NCBI GenBank assembly: GCA_037043015.1
Contig: CM073322.1
Coordinates: forward strand, 20,161,601 to 20,225,600
Length of the DNA stretch: 64,000 nt
Source: Bryum argenteum
Taxonomy: Eukaryota; Streptophyta; Bryopsida; Bryales; Bryaceae
Direction of reading: 5' to 3'
Translations under genes and position numbers: made by a program
Shown: positions 25,595 through 36,377 of the stretch, piece after piece
Layout of the letters: each line of letters starts with the position of its first letter
Numbering within the stretch: the first letter of the stretch is position 1
Notes under the pieces: model-generated
Databases searched by the model: none
Seen by the model: only the letters and a program-made list of their open reading frames with translations
Told to the model about the DNA's origin: nothing

Positions 25595-25895
25595 GGCCCA
25601 CTTTATACACAAGTTGTTGGGGCCGGCGGAGAGAGCTCGATTCATCGGCCATAGTTTGGGCCCAAGTTGCGAAGTTCGAGCCCCTATCAACCTTGTCTCC
25701 ATCGCATCACTTGGGCCCAAACATTTTGGCGCCAAAAATAGTGCCACATAGGATGCCACATAGGATAAATTGAAGTTCGGTCGGGCCCTAGTATAAAGCC
25801 CTTGGGCCCGATTTGAAAGAATCAAGCCATCCTATTGGCTGAAATTTGAAAAACTTGGGCCAGCCCTTAATCCGGCCCCAAGTATAAAGTGGGCC
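25595..25895. mobile_element. Harbinger-like MITE, directly abutting a TTAA element
   Basis: The left end GGCCCACTTTATACACAAG is matched by the right end GTATAAAGTGGGCC in inverse orientation, with GGGGCCGG following on both sides. Flanks are CTA and TTA, close to the 3-bp TWA target of PIF/Harbinger elements. Length 301 bp. The right-hand TTA is also the start of the next element's TTAA. Confidence 0.65.
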
Positions 25896-26439
25896 TTAAC
25901 CCCTAAAGGCCCGAGGGGTTTGAAGAAAAACTTAGATGTATTATAAAATATGATAACCCTTATGAAGTAGCACTCCAAAAATAGTATAAAGACCTTAAAC
26001 CCTAGATTACATCTATATGGTTAAATTTCCTAAAATAAGTAAGATTTGTTTTAAAATTAATTAAAGAGAGTAAAACTTTAAAAATCAATATACAATGTAA
26101 TTTCTATTATTAGTAATTGGAAATTGCTATGATTGGCTAAAATCACATATTATATGATAAAATGGAGAGAAGCCACAAGTAACCTATGAGGAACCTTATT
26201 AGTTTCCCAAATAGTAAGTCTTCTTACACTAAGAAAACTTTGCCCTGTTTGTGTTTGAAGGCTTATTCTGAACAATCTATGAATCCAAATAGGGTTCTCT
26301 AAATTGGATGTGGTTCCCAACTTACCAAACTTCTGGAATGTTAAAAAATATTCCAAAAAAAAATCTTTTTCTATCCAGGTACAGCTCCTCAAAATTCGGA
26401 ATCGACCATAAAATGGTTGATTGGGCTCTTAGGGGTTAA
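25896..26439. mobile_element. TTAA-flanked MITE, family C
   Basis: TTAA (25896-25899) with CCCCTAAAGGCCCG at the left; GGGCTCTTAGGGG then TTAA (26436-26439) at the right; core 536 bp, AT-rich. No coding sequence. Confidence 0.75.
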
Positions 26440-26570
26440 GACGCGTCTCATTATGCGTGACCTATGTGTAATTCATTATATATGTGCCACTTGTACATAT
26501 AACAACCACTCCAAAGGTTAGTGCTCTCCAAAGTACCTCGTTACATTGGTTCATGATTGTATGGCTCTCA

Positions 26571-26938
26571 GGGGCACTTCACACTACGGCCGAAGGTCGA
26601 GAGGCCGTCGATTTCAGCCAATGAAATCGCAAGAAACCCTAGTTTCGGCCTCTTGAGCCTTCACACTAGAAGCCAAAGTCCACCGGCCGTCACTCTCCAA
26701 ATGGCCTACGTGGCAGCACTTTTTGACCAAGGCGACGGCCTCTCGGCATTTGTTTGGGTTTTGCATTTTACTTTGGACTTTGGGCTTGGCCTTTGGAGGC
26801 TTCACACTATGCATGGCCAAAGGCTCCAATTACAATATTTTATTGGTTATTTTAGTAAATTCCTTTGGACTCTCAACAAAGTTTGGACTCTCAATTCCAC
26901 GGCCTCTCGACTTGGACGGCCACAGTGTGAAGCGCCAC
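26571..26938. mobile_element. Harbinger-like MITE with TCA target duplication
   Basis: Terminal inverted repeats of about 38 bp: GGGGCACTTCACACTACGG at the left and AGTGTGAAGCGCCAC at the right, both continuing into TCGAGAGGCCG. TCA flanks both sides (26568-26570, 26939-26941). Length 368 bp. The GGG-N3-CTT(T/C)ACACT start is shared with 28970-29272. Confidence 0.75.
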
Positions 26939-27029
26939 TCAATTGAGTAAAGTAAGGTGACCAATAATAGCGCATTTTTTGGTATGGAAATCTACATGGA
27001 TGTTAGGAGTGCAAGCAATTTTCGTGCAC

Positions 27030-27500
27030 AAGGAAAATTAGTAAATGCGAGAGCATGACATGAACGACGCGAACGCGATTGGGAACGGCGGAGGGGAGCG
27101 CTCCAAACCAGCCCCGCTTGTCATCGTCGAGAGGGCGGGCGGGTGGTGCGCGATCCCCCACTATCCCGCCCATAGAGACGAGGCTCGCCCGCCTTCAGCC
27201 TCTGCCTCGGCAGGTTGCTTCGAGCCTGCAGGTAACACCCTGTCGGTTTGGAGCAGCACCGGAAATTGCCGCACTGGTGCAGTTTTATGGTAAAAGCGAG
27301 GTTATCGGGCAAGTGAATCCAAAACAGGTCCCGGATGCCACTTCTTTCCAACGTTGCCGCTCGCGCGATCAAAGAAAGAAATACCGGGAAGACGGGAATG
27401 GTTGACTGTTGTATTGACGTCGTTTACTCGCCTTTGACCTCCGGCCTCCTCCGTCCGGACTCCTCCGGGCTCCTCCGCACATGTCCCGATTACTTCACCT
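27030..27500. other. GC-rich island without a recognised gene
   Basis: This is markedly GC-richer than its surroundings and has several overlapping open frames of 82-108 codons on both strands, none of a family I know. It could be a captured gene fragment, an exon or a promoter-like island. The second copy at about 40630-41095 differs at several CNG-type sites that change the frames. Confidence 0.35.
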
Positions 27501-27827
27501 TAATTTAATTGCACAATTGTTTTCTCCTTCCGCAAATACAAATTGCTATTCCGTGCATCATCATCTTCTTCATCGTTTTTCCAAAAAGCGGGAACAATAG
27601 AAAATGCTCCGTGATCAAATGTGCCTGAGTAGGTGAACTTACGCTAATTTCATCCCCATTTACCATTTAACTCCAATTGCGATAAACATGTACTTTTACT
27701 TTTGAATGTCCGTGTTCCATTCCTCCCTTTCATTCTTGCATATAAAAATGTTTTTTTTTTACCTATCAATGTTAGTATTCATCATTTGAGAGAAATACAA
27801 TCATGAACCAAAGTAGCATAAAATAAG

Positions 27828-27940
27828 TAGATAGAAACTTTGGTCCCTTTCTAAGAGGCCGCGTGAATGAAGTGTCTGCATTCGTAATGCTAATATCCCG
27901 ATGACCACCGGGACAAGGGGAAATTGGTACGATACATAGT
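27828..27940. repeat. Dispersed ~100-bp repeat (copy also near 54770)
   Basis: The stretch beginning AGATAGAAACT and containing GTGAATGAAGTGTCTG, CTAATATCCCGATG and ACAAGGGGAAATTGG recurs at 41427-41535 (duplication copy 2) and independently at 54770-54870. Family unknown. Confidence 0.7.
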
Positions 27941-28049
27941 AGCATAACTACTTGGCGAGGCGGTGTTATTTGTTATAGTAGTTGCTTGATGAGCACACCC
28001 AATAAGGGGTCTATGAAATAAAACTTGATCATGTATACGATCGGTACGA

Positions 28050-28870
28050 GCGGATGACGAATTCTCCTTCTAGAGGACTTTTTTACAAAACTTTGAAAAT
28101 TCATTTGTGATCTCAGAAACAATCGGATTTGAGAACCGTAAAGTGTTTTGGAATCTCATTAGAGTGTTTTACAACGACATAGCAAATTTCTTTTTGTATA
28201 TTATCTAACAAGTTTGAAGTATTTCACACACCATTTACGATTGACTACCATTGCTTCTTGATTCAACTTCAAGTACATTTTAAATTTCAAAGTTGGAATG
28301 AGCTTCTAAGCTTGTTCTTAGAATCATTGAGCACATCCTTGTTGAAGCATCGATATATTTCTTGCTTGTCCTCCGACAACTTGAATAATGGTCAAAGGCT
28401 ATTAGAGTAATAACTCTCATTACCCCATTGTCAAACTCAACTTCTTGTAGTATTCTTGCCAAATTCAAAGAATTTTTTTTTTCCACTTTGAATGTTGGTT
28501 GAAAACTCATCAAGAAATCTCTCAAAACCAATGATTTCAAATGAGGAAAATCTTGTGATCATTCAAGAATGTGGTGAAGGATACGAAGAACAAGGTTGGA
28601 AGCTCATTTTAAATTTGGAATTGGAAATGTACTTGTAATTGAAGCAAGAAGTAAGGATAGTCAATGGAAGATGGTGTGTGAATTATTTAAAAATTGTTAG
28701 ATAATATACAAAATAATCAAATAAAAATTCTCATAATTTACTAAGACAGTGTAGAACACTCCTATGAGATTCCAAAACACTTTAAATTCTCAAATCCGAT
28801 CGTTTTTTAGATCACATTGAATTTACAAACTTTTGAAAAAAAATCCTGCTAGAGAGGAGTTCGTCATCGG
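28050..28870. mobile_element. Long foldback (hairpin) element
   Basis: The left arm 28053-28330 pairs with the right arm 28565-28870 as an imperfect inverted repeat. Shared blocks are GATGACGAA-TTC near the tips, ATCGGATTTGAGAA, AAAGTGTTTTGGAATCTCAT, TGTATATTATCTAACAA and CACACACCAT. The spacer is about 230 bp. There is no transposase, and the target-site duplication could not be fixed. The layout suggests a MULE-like or other foldback MITE. Confidence 0.75.
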
Positions 28871-28969
28871 CCAATACCCAATTGTTCAATCATGTGTGAA
28901 TAATCTATCTGCTTGTGAGTCTCTTCCTCTATCAGTGAAAACAAAACCTCGACATGTCGTGAGTACTCA

Positions 28970-29272
28970 GGGTTGCTTTACACTATGGACCATGAAGATT
29001 GACCACGACCTTCTAAAATCTGAGATTGGAGAGTTGAGTGCTCTTGGTCCCATTTGGCTTTACACTACCTTGAAAAGGGGAGCGCAAAAGAGAGAATGAT
29101 GAGGATTTACAGTAAAGAATTGAGCATAAACTTGTCCCGATCTAAATTCACTTTGCACTACAAGAGTGACTAAGCCACTCAAAAATTCACTTATGATTTA
29201 TCATAGTCACAACTCTTAAAAATGATTTTAATTTTCTTGGTCGTGGCTCTTGGTCCATAGTGTAACGAGACC
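28970..29272. mobile_element. Harbinger-like MITE, second family member
   Basis: The left end GGGTTGCTTTACACTATGG continues to ACCA and GACCACGACC; the right end reads GGTCGTGGC, then TTGGTCCATAGTGTAACGAG, in inverse orientation. Left flank TCA; the right flank has diverged. About 303 bp. Confidence 0.65.
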
Positions 29273-29528
29273 TTTAGGTACTGCCTCTTAGACCTACAAT
29301 GACATGTTGCATGAGGCTTAATAGCAGTAAGGGTTTTTCTAGTAAAATGCACAAAAATCCTCCAGTCAGGTAGGAAACTACTCTCTGAGACTGGTACAAG
29401 TACATATTCCTCTCAATTGAGTAATCCCCAAAAATGTTCTCACGGTTTATATGACACTTCCAGCGGTTAAAATACTTCTAGGGCTTAATTAGAGTTAAGT
29501 ACAAAGAGAAGGACTGAGTGCTCCTTAA

Positions 29529-29978
29529 TGGCAATGGATGTGCCACTGTGGAAGCATATTAATCAAATTCATTACTAAAATGGCTCTGGATAAAATGGTA
29601 CTCCAAAGATTGACATTTGAGCGGAATTGACCATAGCTTATCCAACATATAAACAAAAACAAATCTGTCCGAAGGTGGAATACTCTTCGATTGGTTTCGT
29701 AATTTTTCTTATAATCATGTCCCTAAATATGTCAAAAAATTACTTAGTACTCGTGAGGATGGCATTGGATGTGCCACTGTGGAAGCATAAACAAATTCAT
29801 TACTAAAATGGCACCCCAAACATTGTCCATTGCACGGAATTGTCCTGACCATAGCTTATCCAAAACATAAACAAAAACAAATCTGTCCGAAGATGCAATA
29901 CGCTTCAATTGGTTTCGTAAATTTTCTTATAATCATGTCCCTGAATCTGTCCAAAAAAAACTTAGTACTCGTGAGGAA
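29529..29978. repeat. ~225-bp tandem duplication upstream of laccase
   Basis: Unit 1 (29529-29758) and unit 2 (29759-29978) share GGATGTGCCACTGTGGAAGC, ATAAACAAAAACAAATCTG and TTACTTAGTACTCGTGAGGA-like blocks. They lie 1.0-1.5 kb upstream of the laccase start codon. Repeated in duplication copy 2 at about 43125-43575. Confidence 0.8.
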
Positions 29979-30609
29979 TCGAAGCCGTGCATGCATGCAA
30001 GGCTTCCCAGTGATCAGAGAAAGCGATCAGAAGCAGATGATAATGGAGTTAGCGAGGTACATTTCTTGCAACGATTGTACAATTTGAGCACAACAGTGCA
30101 TAGTTGAGCATTACAGTATATCCAGAACCATCTGAATTGTCGAAGAACATGATTATTTACTGGGCCTCGGAGACTGTTCTTTCAAGAATTACCGGCCTGA
30201 CTTCGATAGTTACATGGAACTTCTGTGGCACATGGAAGGATTGATCGAAGCATGCAGCCATGAATCTTGCCCGCGCTCAGGGGATCTAAAAAGAAATGGA
30301 CAGATTATAATATTGATCGTCGTTGAAATCAGCAACCACATTGTGTACCAAAATAGAGGCAATGCAACTTAGCGATGAGATTAGCATGGTGCGGGTAGCT
30401 ATACTTAGCCGGTAAACTACGTGACTCTGGCTCTGGACATCCGGTGGATGAATATTCTGGACGCGAGAGGATTTTCTTCGAAGTGCGCCGCTCCGAGGAC
30501 TGGGGGTCAAAAACTTGGCGCGTGATCTAATTGGGAGTCCACTAGCCTCCCCATGGCCAATTTTTTATTGCAATATTTCATTCCCTCTCTTTCTGAGTTC
30601 ACCCCAGAG

Positions 30610-30615
30610 TATAAG
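30610..30615 (+). promoter_or_regulatory. Possible TATA box of laccase copy 1
   Basis: TATAAG at 30610 lies about 390 bp before the start codon, in a pyrimidine-richer stretch. The spacing would give a long 5' UTR, and the box is not a perfect match, so this is tentative. Confidence 0.3.
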
Positions 30616-31000
30616 ATGGTACTGAGCATGTGATTCAAACCAGCACTCCTCTGGGACCCATCCGGAGTCTCAAGCTCTCCGGTTCGGATTCAGGAGTCTC
30701 AAGCTCTTATAGTCACCAGCTTGGTTTCTACTGACGGGACAGGAGCTTCCGCCTGTGGACACTATCATTCAGCAGCTTGGGGACCTTGAAATATTTTTTA
30801 GGTGAAGCATCAGGGACTTACACTCGCTAGTAGTAGTTTTTCGTGACTTCTGGCTCGCATGAGATTGGTAGCTAGATTTTTCTGTTACTGACCTTTGGAA
30901 CTTGTTACAGAAAACAAGAACAAAAAGAAAAGAAGAGCTGCCTAACTCATGATCTAGTCGACGTATACAGCACGGTGAGGAGATTCCTCAGAGCATTTGT

Positions 31001-33109
31001 ATGCAATCCAAGATGGCGCGTTCAATGGCGGCTCAAGCTCTGGTGGCGATAGTCTTGTTGGCCGCGTTCTCTCAAGCAACGGCGAAGACTGTTCACCTCA
31101 ACTGGAGCGTAAGTGACCACACGTCAAAGAAACTTTCTTGCACAATCCCAATGCGTTTCGATGGCATTCATTTCGAAGTGGGGGAGCGTGCTTGGATTAG
31201 ATAGATGAAAGGATCCAGCTGATTATCCTTGATGTACGATGCAGATCAAGAATGCTACATTCACGAGAAATTGCGCTACTGTCACTGTTGCCACCGTCAA
31301 CGGGATGAGCCCCGGACCCACTGTGGAGATCATGGAGGGTGATACGCTGGTCGTCAAGGTCACCAACGACCAGGTGTACGATGTTACCATGCACTGGTAC
31401 GTTTCATAGCCCACTACTGTCGAGTTCAATTCCTGAGCGCGACATGGATGAGTGTGCTGAAGATGGTTTGGGTTTTCTTTGATCAGGCACGGAATCAAGC
31501 AGTTCGGAACGAACTACGCCGATGGTCCGGCGTACATCACGCAGTGCCCGATCAAGCAAGGAGAATCATACACCTACGAGTTCACCGTGACTGAGCAGAG
31601 TGGAACCTTTTGGTACCACGCTCACATCACCTGGTTGAGGTCCACCGTGCACGGAGCCTTGATTGTGCACCCGAAGAAGCTTCCTCCCTACGGTAAGGTG
31701 GAGAAGGAGATCCCAATCATCCTTGCAGAATGGTTCGGTATGAACCCGAACGTGTTTGAGGCTATCGGTTTCCTCAACAGATTCCCTCCCCTCGCGAACC
31801 TCACCAGTATCACTCCGACCATCAATGGACTTCCCGGACCCCTCTATGGAACCAACTGCACTCCTGGTAAGCTCCTGATCTGATCCGGGTGCACAGTAAT
31901 TTTTCGCTATCAACTTTGAGCATAAGTTGCCTCATATCTGGTTTTCAATCTGCAGCGGGCATGACCACATTCAAGCTGAAGCCGAAGAAAACCTACCTGC
32001 TCCGCTTGATCAACGCTGCGTTGAACGACAACTACTACTTCAGAATCGCCGGTCACAAGGTGACTGTTGTTGGCGCTGACGGCAACTACTTAAAGCCGTT
32101 CAGAGACGACGTGATTGCCATCAGTCCTGGGCAGACTTTCGACCTTCTTCTAATCACTAGCAAGACGAAGGGTACGCTCAGCTAGACGCTTCATTTCTTT
32201 ACATTACATTGATCATCTGAAGTAGATTTGGTGTTGATCGATACGATGTTTTTGTCTGCAGGCAAGTACTACTTCGGATTTAATGTCGGTCCGGTCCCCG
32301 TAAACGGTGCCCCACCTCCAACAATTGCAGCATTGGGCATGTTTGAGTACGACGGTGCTCCCTCGTCAAAAGCTCCCGTGATGCCCAAGTTCCCCAACAA
32401 CGTCACCATCAAGCCAGTGGACAAGTTCGTGGCGAAGCTGAAGAACGCCGCGCCTTACTCGATCTCGAAGAATGTGGACGTGGACTTGATCTACGTGATT
32501 ACCACATCCTTCATTTTCTGCAATCCCGCTAAGGGTGAGGCTTGCCAGACGAAGATCATGGGCTCAATCCAGAACTACACATTCGACGAGCCACGTGGCA
32601 ACTCGATTCTGCAGGCGTACGCCAATGGTGTTAGCGGCGTTTACACGCAAAACCTTCCCGACCATCCTCCGTCGTTGAACATCTCTGTGAAGTCGCGGGA
32701 CCCGAACTACGGCTTCGGCAACCGCGGCACGAACGTGAAGTCGGTGCAATACGGTGACGTTGTGCAGGTTGTGCTCCAGAACGCGCAAGCTTTGGGTATC
32801 TTGGACCACCCTTTCCATCTCCACGGTCACGATTTCTATGTTGTCGGCCGCGGCTACGGTGTCTACGACCCTGCCAAGGACCCGGCGAAGTTCAACTTGG
32901 TGAACCCGCCAATGTTCAATACATATGCCCTTCCTAATGGTGGCTGGGTTGCGTTCCGGTTCAAGGCTGATAACCCCGGCGTGTGGTTCTTCCACTGCCA
33001 CTTCGAAAGGCACAAAACATGGGGCATGATGACGGCGTTCATTGTTGGCAACGGTGGCGGCAAATCACTCCAGCCGCCTCTTCACCCACTGCCCAGCTGC
33101 GCAGCTTAA
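31001..33109 (+). CDS. Laccase (multicopper oxidase), duplication copy 1
   Basis: Plant laccases are secreted, O2-reducing oxidases of phenolics such as monolignols. Five exons are inferred: 31001-31108, 31245-31396, 31487-31866, 31956-32171 and 32262-33109, all with GT-AG borders, 567 residues in total, the usual family length. Residues 1-29 form a signal peptide ([17 protein letters not shown]-type core; Met5 is an alternative start). All four copper motifs are present: HWHG 86-89 (codon split by intron 2), HAH 131-133, HPFHLH 468-473 and HCHFERH 530-536. The type-1 copper axial position is Met541, where many plant laccases have Leu or Met. Several N-x-S/T glycosylation sites are visible. 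The gene looks intact. It is GC-rich against AT-rich flanks and identical in protein to the copy at 44598-46706. Substrate cannot be told from sequence. Confidence 0.93.
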
Positions 33110-33902
33110 GCTTTCAGCACTAGATTCATTTGTTAAAGATTCTTTCAATTAGCATTCATTCCAATTGATTTACTCTTCTTTAGCTACTGCTCTAGTCAAC
33201 TAGACTCGTGTGTTATGCGCGGCTTGAGCAATGTCAGTAGCCCCTTCAATGCAATAAGATTTTACCACACATGTGGTTCCCTGATAATCATTTTGTTGCA
33301 AGCTGGATCCGATTGTGTGAGCGCAGTCCCGGAGGAACTGAAACGATATACGTTAGCTATCACTTTTCTATTTGTATGTGCACGTTTCGGGATCCATGAA
33401 CCCGCTGACTTCGATCAGTTGGTAGCATATACGACAGATCGGAGTCAGCGGGTAGGTCAACTCTGTATGACATTAAGCGCTTTTGAGTCAACTAAGCTCC
33501 GAGATCTGGCATGTGGCGGGCGGGGGCATGGCTTGAATGTCGGAAGGGAGTCCACTGAGAGGAATAGTATCTCCGGAAGACTAGAAGTTGAAGAGCCACG
33601 CATACTGTCCTGTAAATCTGTTGGCAAGCATGTGCAGGGATTTACTTCTATTATGGAGAACTTACTCAGCATGCAATTATAGAAGTTTACCGATAATCTG
33701 AATTGCATCTTCTACGGAATTTGAGATATCCGGCAGTTTGCGCTGGGATGCCGTAAAACTATCCCCTCGGGAGGGGTAAATGTTGGGTAAGCGTTCGTAG
33801 CGGCTACCAAGAGGATGAGGGAGGGGTAAATGTTGCCCCCTCGTTTTTTACTTGCAGCGATTGTGGTCGACGTGATTGTAATGCTAGATTGCCACACACA
33901 TT
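33110..33902. other. Laccase 3' flank, no recognised gene
   Basis: This probably holds the laccase 3' UTR. A 155-codon open frame at 33215-33682 has no recognisable domain and is treated as chance. An inverted relative of 25265-25345 lies at 33760-33835, with the direct short repeat GGAGGGGTAAATGTTG at about 33771 and 33819. Confidence 0.4.
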
Positions 33903-34259
33903 TTAACCCGTAAACACCCCCGAGGGGCTTGTTTCCAATTTCAATCTCATTGTACCCAACTTTTCACTGATATATATTCGATGTCAAATTGGTCACCTTT
34001 TTATAAATGATGCACTCAAAATGTGAAATTTTACAATTCAAATCACAATTTGTAAGAGTGATTTTGTGCTTTGAAAGGATTGTAGTAGGTAGGTTGGGGT
34101 TGTACATAACCTTGTAAGAGGTTGCAAGCTCATCATGGATTGGTTCATTCAGGATGCCCAAGTTCAAGAAGTGCACTATACATGATGCCCAAGTCCAAAA
34201 GATGTTGTGATCCAAATTTGGGCTGCCCATTTCAGAACCCATGGGCGTTTAAGGGTTAA
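33903..34259. mobile_element. TTAA-flanked MITE, family D
   Basis: TTAA (33903-33906) with CCCGTAAACACCCCCGAGGGG at the left; CCCATGGGCGTTTAAGGG then TTAA (34256-34259) at the right; core 349 bp. No coding sequence. Confidence 0.75.
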
Positions 34260-35509
34260 AATCCTCACATGTTTTCGTATGAACATGGAAATGATTGTAG
34301 TATTCACTTACAGTTCAGGATGAGAAGAAACTACCCTCCAGAGGGCACCATTTTCAATCTCAACCTGTGCAATATATTGCATATATATAATTTTAGAAAA
34401 GAACGATGTTATGAGGATCTGAAAGAGCAGTGCAATTGATAGGAATCGGACAAGAAGAGATTGCATATGCCGGGGTTCATCGCCCATTCACGTTCCAAAG
34501 TGATTGCTCTGTGGAATGACCTCCCAGCTTAAAGCAGAATTTGAACACTCAGCCACAACTTTGCGTGGTTCATCCAGTTTTGATCCCTAATTTCACTGTC
34601 AGCTTTTGAGCAACATACTTTGTAGACGTTTATCTGCTCTACAAAAGTTTGATGATTTTGAGATTATTCTTCTGAGTGTTATATGAATTTGATTTCTCTC
34701 ATTTGTGAATATTGATGCGCTTACTCGTACCAGTTCGAGTTGGCTTATCGACGAGAAGTGAACATTTAACAAGAATGAGAAGAAGTAGCAACTACAACAA
34801 ATTTAAGGTTTGATGACTATGGGCATAATTGTACTGTACGAAGCAACTTAGAGTAATTGACTGAAAATATGTCCATCGATAATCATCTTATAGCCATGTT
34901 GTGATAATTTGTGATCACATATCACATGTTATGGTAGTTCAAGTGATTTTGTCTACATACCGGATCTAAGGTACCCGTAAGAAGGCATGAAACAGTTGTG
35001 GTGGAGGAAGATCTTGTGAACGGTGAAAACTGCGTAGAGGGAGAGATCTCCTTGTTGGAAAATGTTTGTATATTTTGTCATGTGATCAGTGATGGAGATT
35101 AGATATTAATCTAACCTTGTAGAAGCTAAAGTCTATAAAACTAAACTACACAAAAATTTGTCTTTTATGAAATTTTAAACTACATACCAATTATCAAATG
35201 TAATTGTATCCACACCTGTAAGCACCTCTAAGTAACTCCATACGCGCTACCAAATAGTCATATCATAGTCACTATAATTGCTCATCAAAGTTTTACTACA
35301 TTACACTTTTGTTTATCGATGTTGAATGAAATGAATACTTCACAAGTTCTCTTCGAGATTTCAATAGTTAAGGCTTTGGAGTTAAGTGATGAGTTTGAGT
35401 TTATTTTAGGCTTTATGGAACATATAACAAAAAGACAATCTATGTCTTTTATGGACCTAGTAAAGAAAAAAAAGAACTTTGCTAACATATTACTAACCTT
35501 ACTTCCATT
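34260..35509. other. AT-rich intergenic DNA, nothing recognised
   Basis: No gene, RNA gene or clear repeat structure seen. Matching DNA lies at 47857-49108 in copy 2. Confidence 0.5.
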
Positions 35510-36373
35510 AACCCCTTAACCTCCCTAGTGTCGAGAAATGACATTTTGAATGAAGAGGAGAAACTGTGAAGAGCCAATATTTCTTCATCCGGACTACGTT
35601 TTTAACAATATTACTTTGGTTGGGTCACAAATTACTTCTACTTTGTGTGGTAAACATTTCAGACCCATCTAGTGCAATATGAATAAATGGCATGCATTTG
35701 AGTGAAGGCAACTTGTGTTTCTAGGTTTTCAACCATTGCAAGCCAATTATGTGAAAACAAAAATAGTTCTTCATAAAAAAAATTAACACTAAGTTTGGTT
35801 TTTAGGTGCATCCCAAAAACTTTGTAGTTGGATGTTTTTTGATCTGGATAACCTTGGTATTGGATTTTAAAAGATGTTTCCACAATGAAAGAAGTGAAAA
35901 AATGGATGATTTTATATCTTTTTCCTCCACCATTAGATTTTGACCTTATTTTAGGATGGATTATAGCTATTTTTAGTGTTGAAAAACTTAACCTGTTCAG
36001 GGGTATATTCAAGCTAAGGCATAGATACGTGCAAGGGGTGTTGTTTTGAACTATATTTGTTTTATAAAAATTTGGCAGTTTTCACCTCTGCAAGGCTACT
36101 ATATAGGCCAAGATATTTTTTTGATGAATTTTTTGATACAAGAGTATATTTGAGATGAAAATATACAAATATCCAGTTGGTAATTCTTTTTATTACAAAT
36201 TTCATGTTGATAGTATTTTCACTTTAAAGAGAAATGATGGTATTTTGTAGCATGTATTGCGCACCAATATGCTGAGATTTTGCAATCTATAGGGTCAAAT
36301 GAGTGAAGTTTTCGTCCACATGATCTACGACAAGTCTATTAGAAGTTCACAAGTTTATTGAGATCTAAATAGC
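35510..36373. mobile_element. Family A TTAA element, copy 3, cut by duplication breakpoint
   Basis: TTAA (35510-35513) with CCCCTTAACCTCCCTAG, then the family A interior (GTGTCGAGAAATGACATTTTG onward, compare 13190). It breaks off at GATCTAAATAGC where the tandem duplication joins, so its right end is missing here. More diverged than copies 1 and 2. Confidence 0.7.
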
Positions 36374-36377
36374 AATA
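36374..36377. other. Duplication junction filler
   Basis: AATA lies between the end of copy 1 (...AATAGC) and the start of copy 2 (GAACTACG...). It matches neither flank of the ancestral breakpoints directly, as expected of end-joining with small filler. Confidence 0.7.

Larger units (their letters stand above)
22791..36373. repeat. 13.6-kb tandem duplication, copy 1
   Basis: The sequence from GAACTACGCATAG (22791) to GATCTAAATAGC (ending 36373) recurs head to tail at 36378-49972. Copies are nearly identical; across the laccase gene I see one synonymous base difference. Copy 1 starts inside LINE ORF1 and ends inside a family A TTAA element. Confidence 0.95.

Noticed and set aside
27045-27405. 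Overlapping open frames in the GC-rich island
   Set aside because: They occur in several frames on both strands, as expected from GC-rich DNA, and the second copy at 40643-40973 does not keep the same C-terminus.
33215-33682. 155-codon open frame downstream of laccase, repeated at 46812-47279
   Set aside because: No domain, no splice or promoter context, and it lies in the expected laccase 3' flank. The exact repeat only reflects the tandem duplication.
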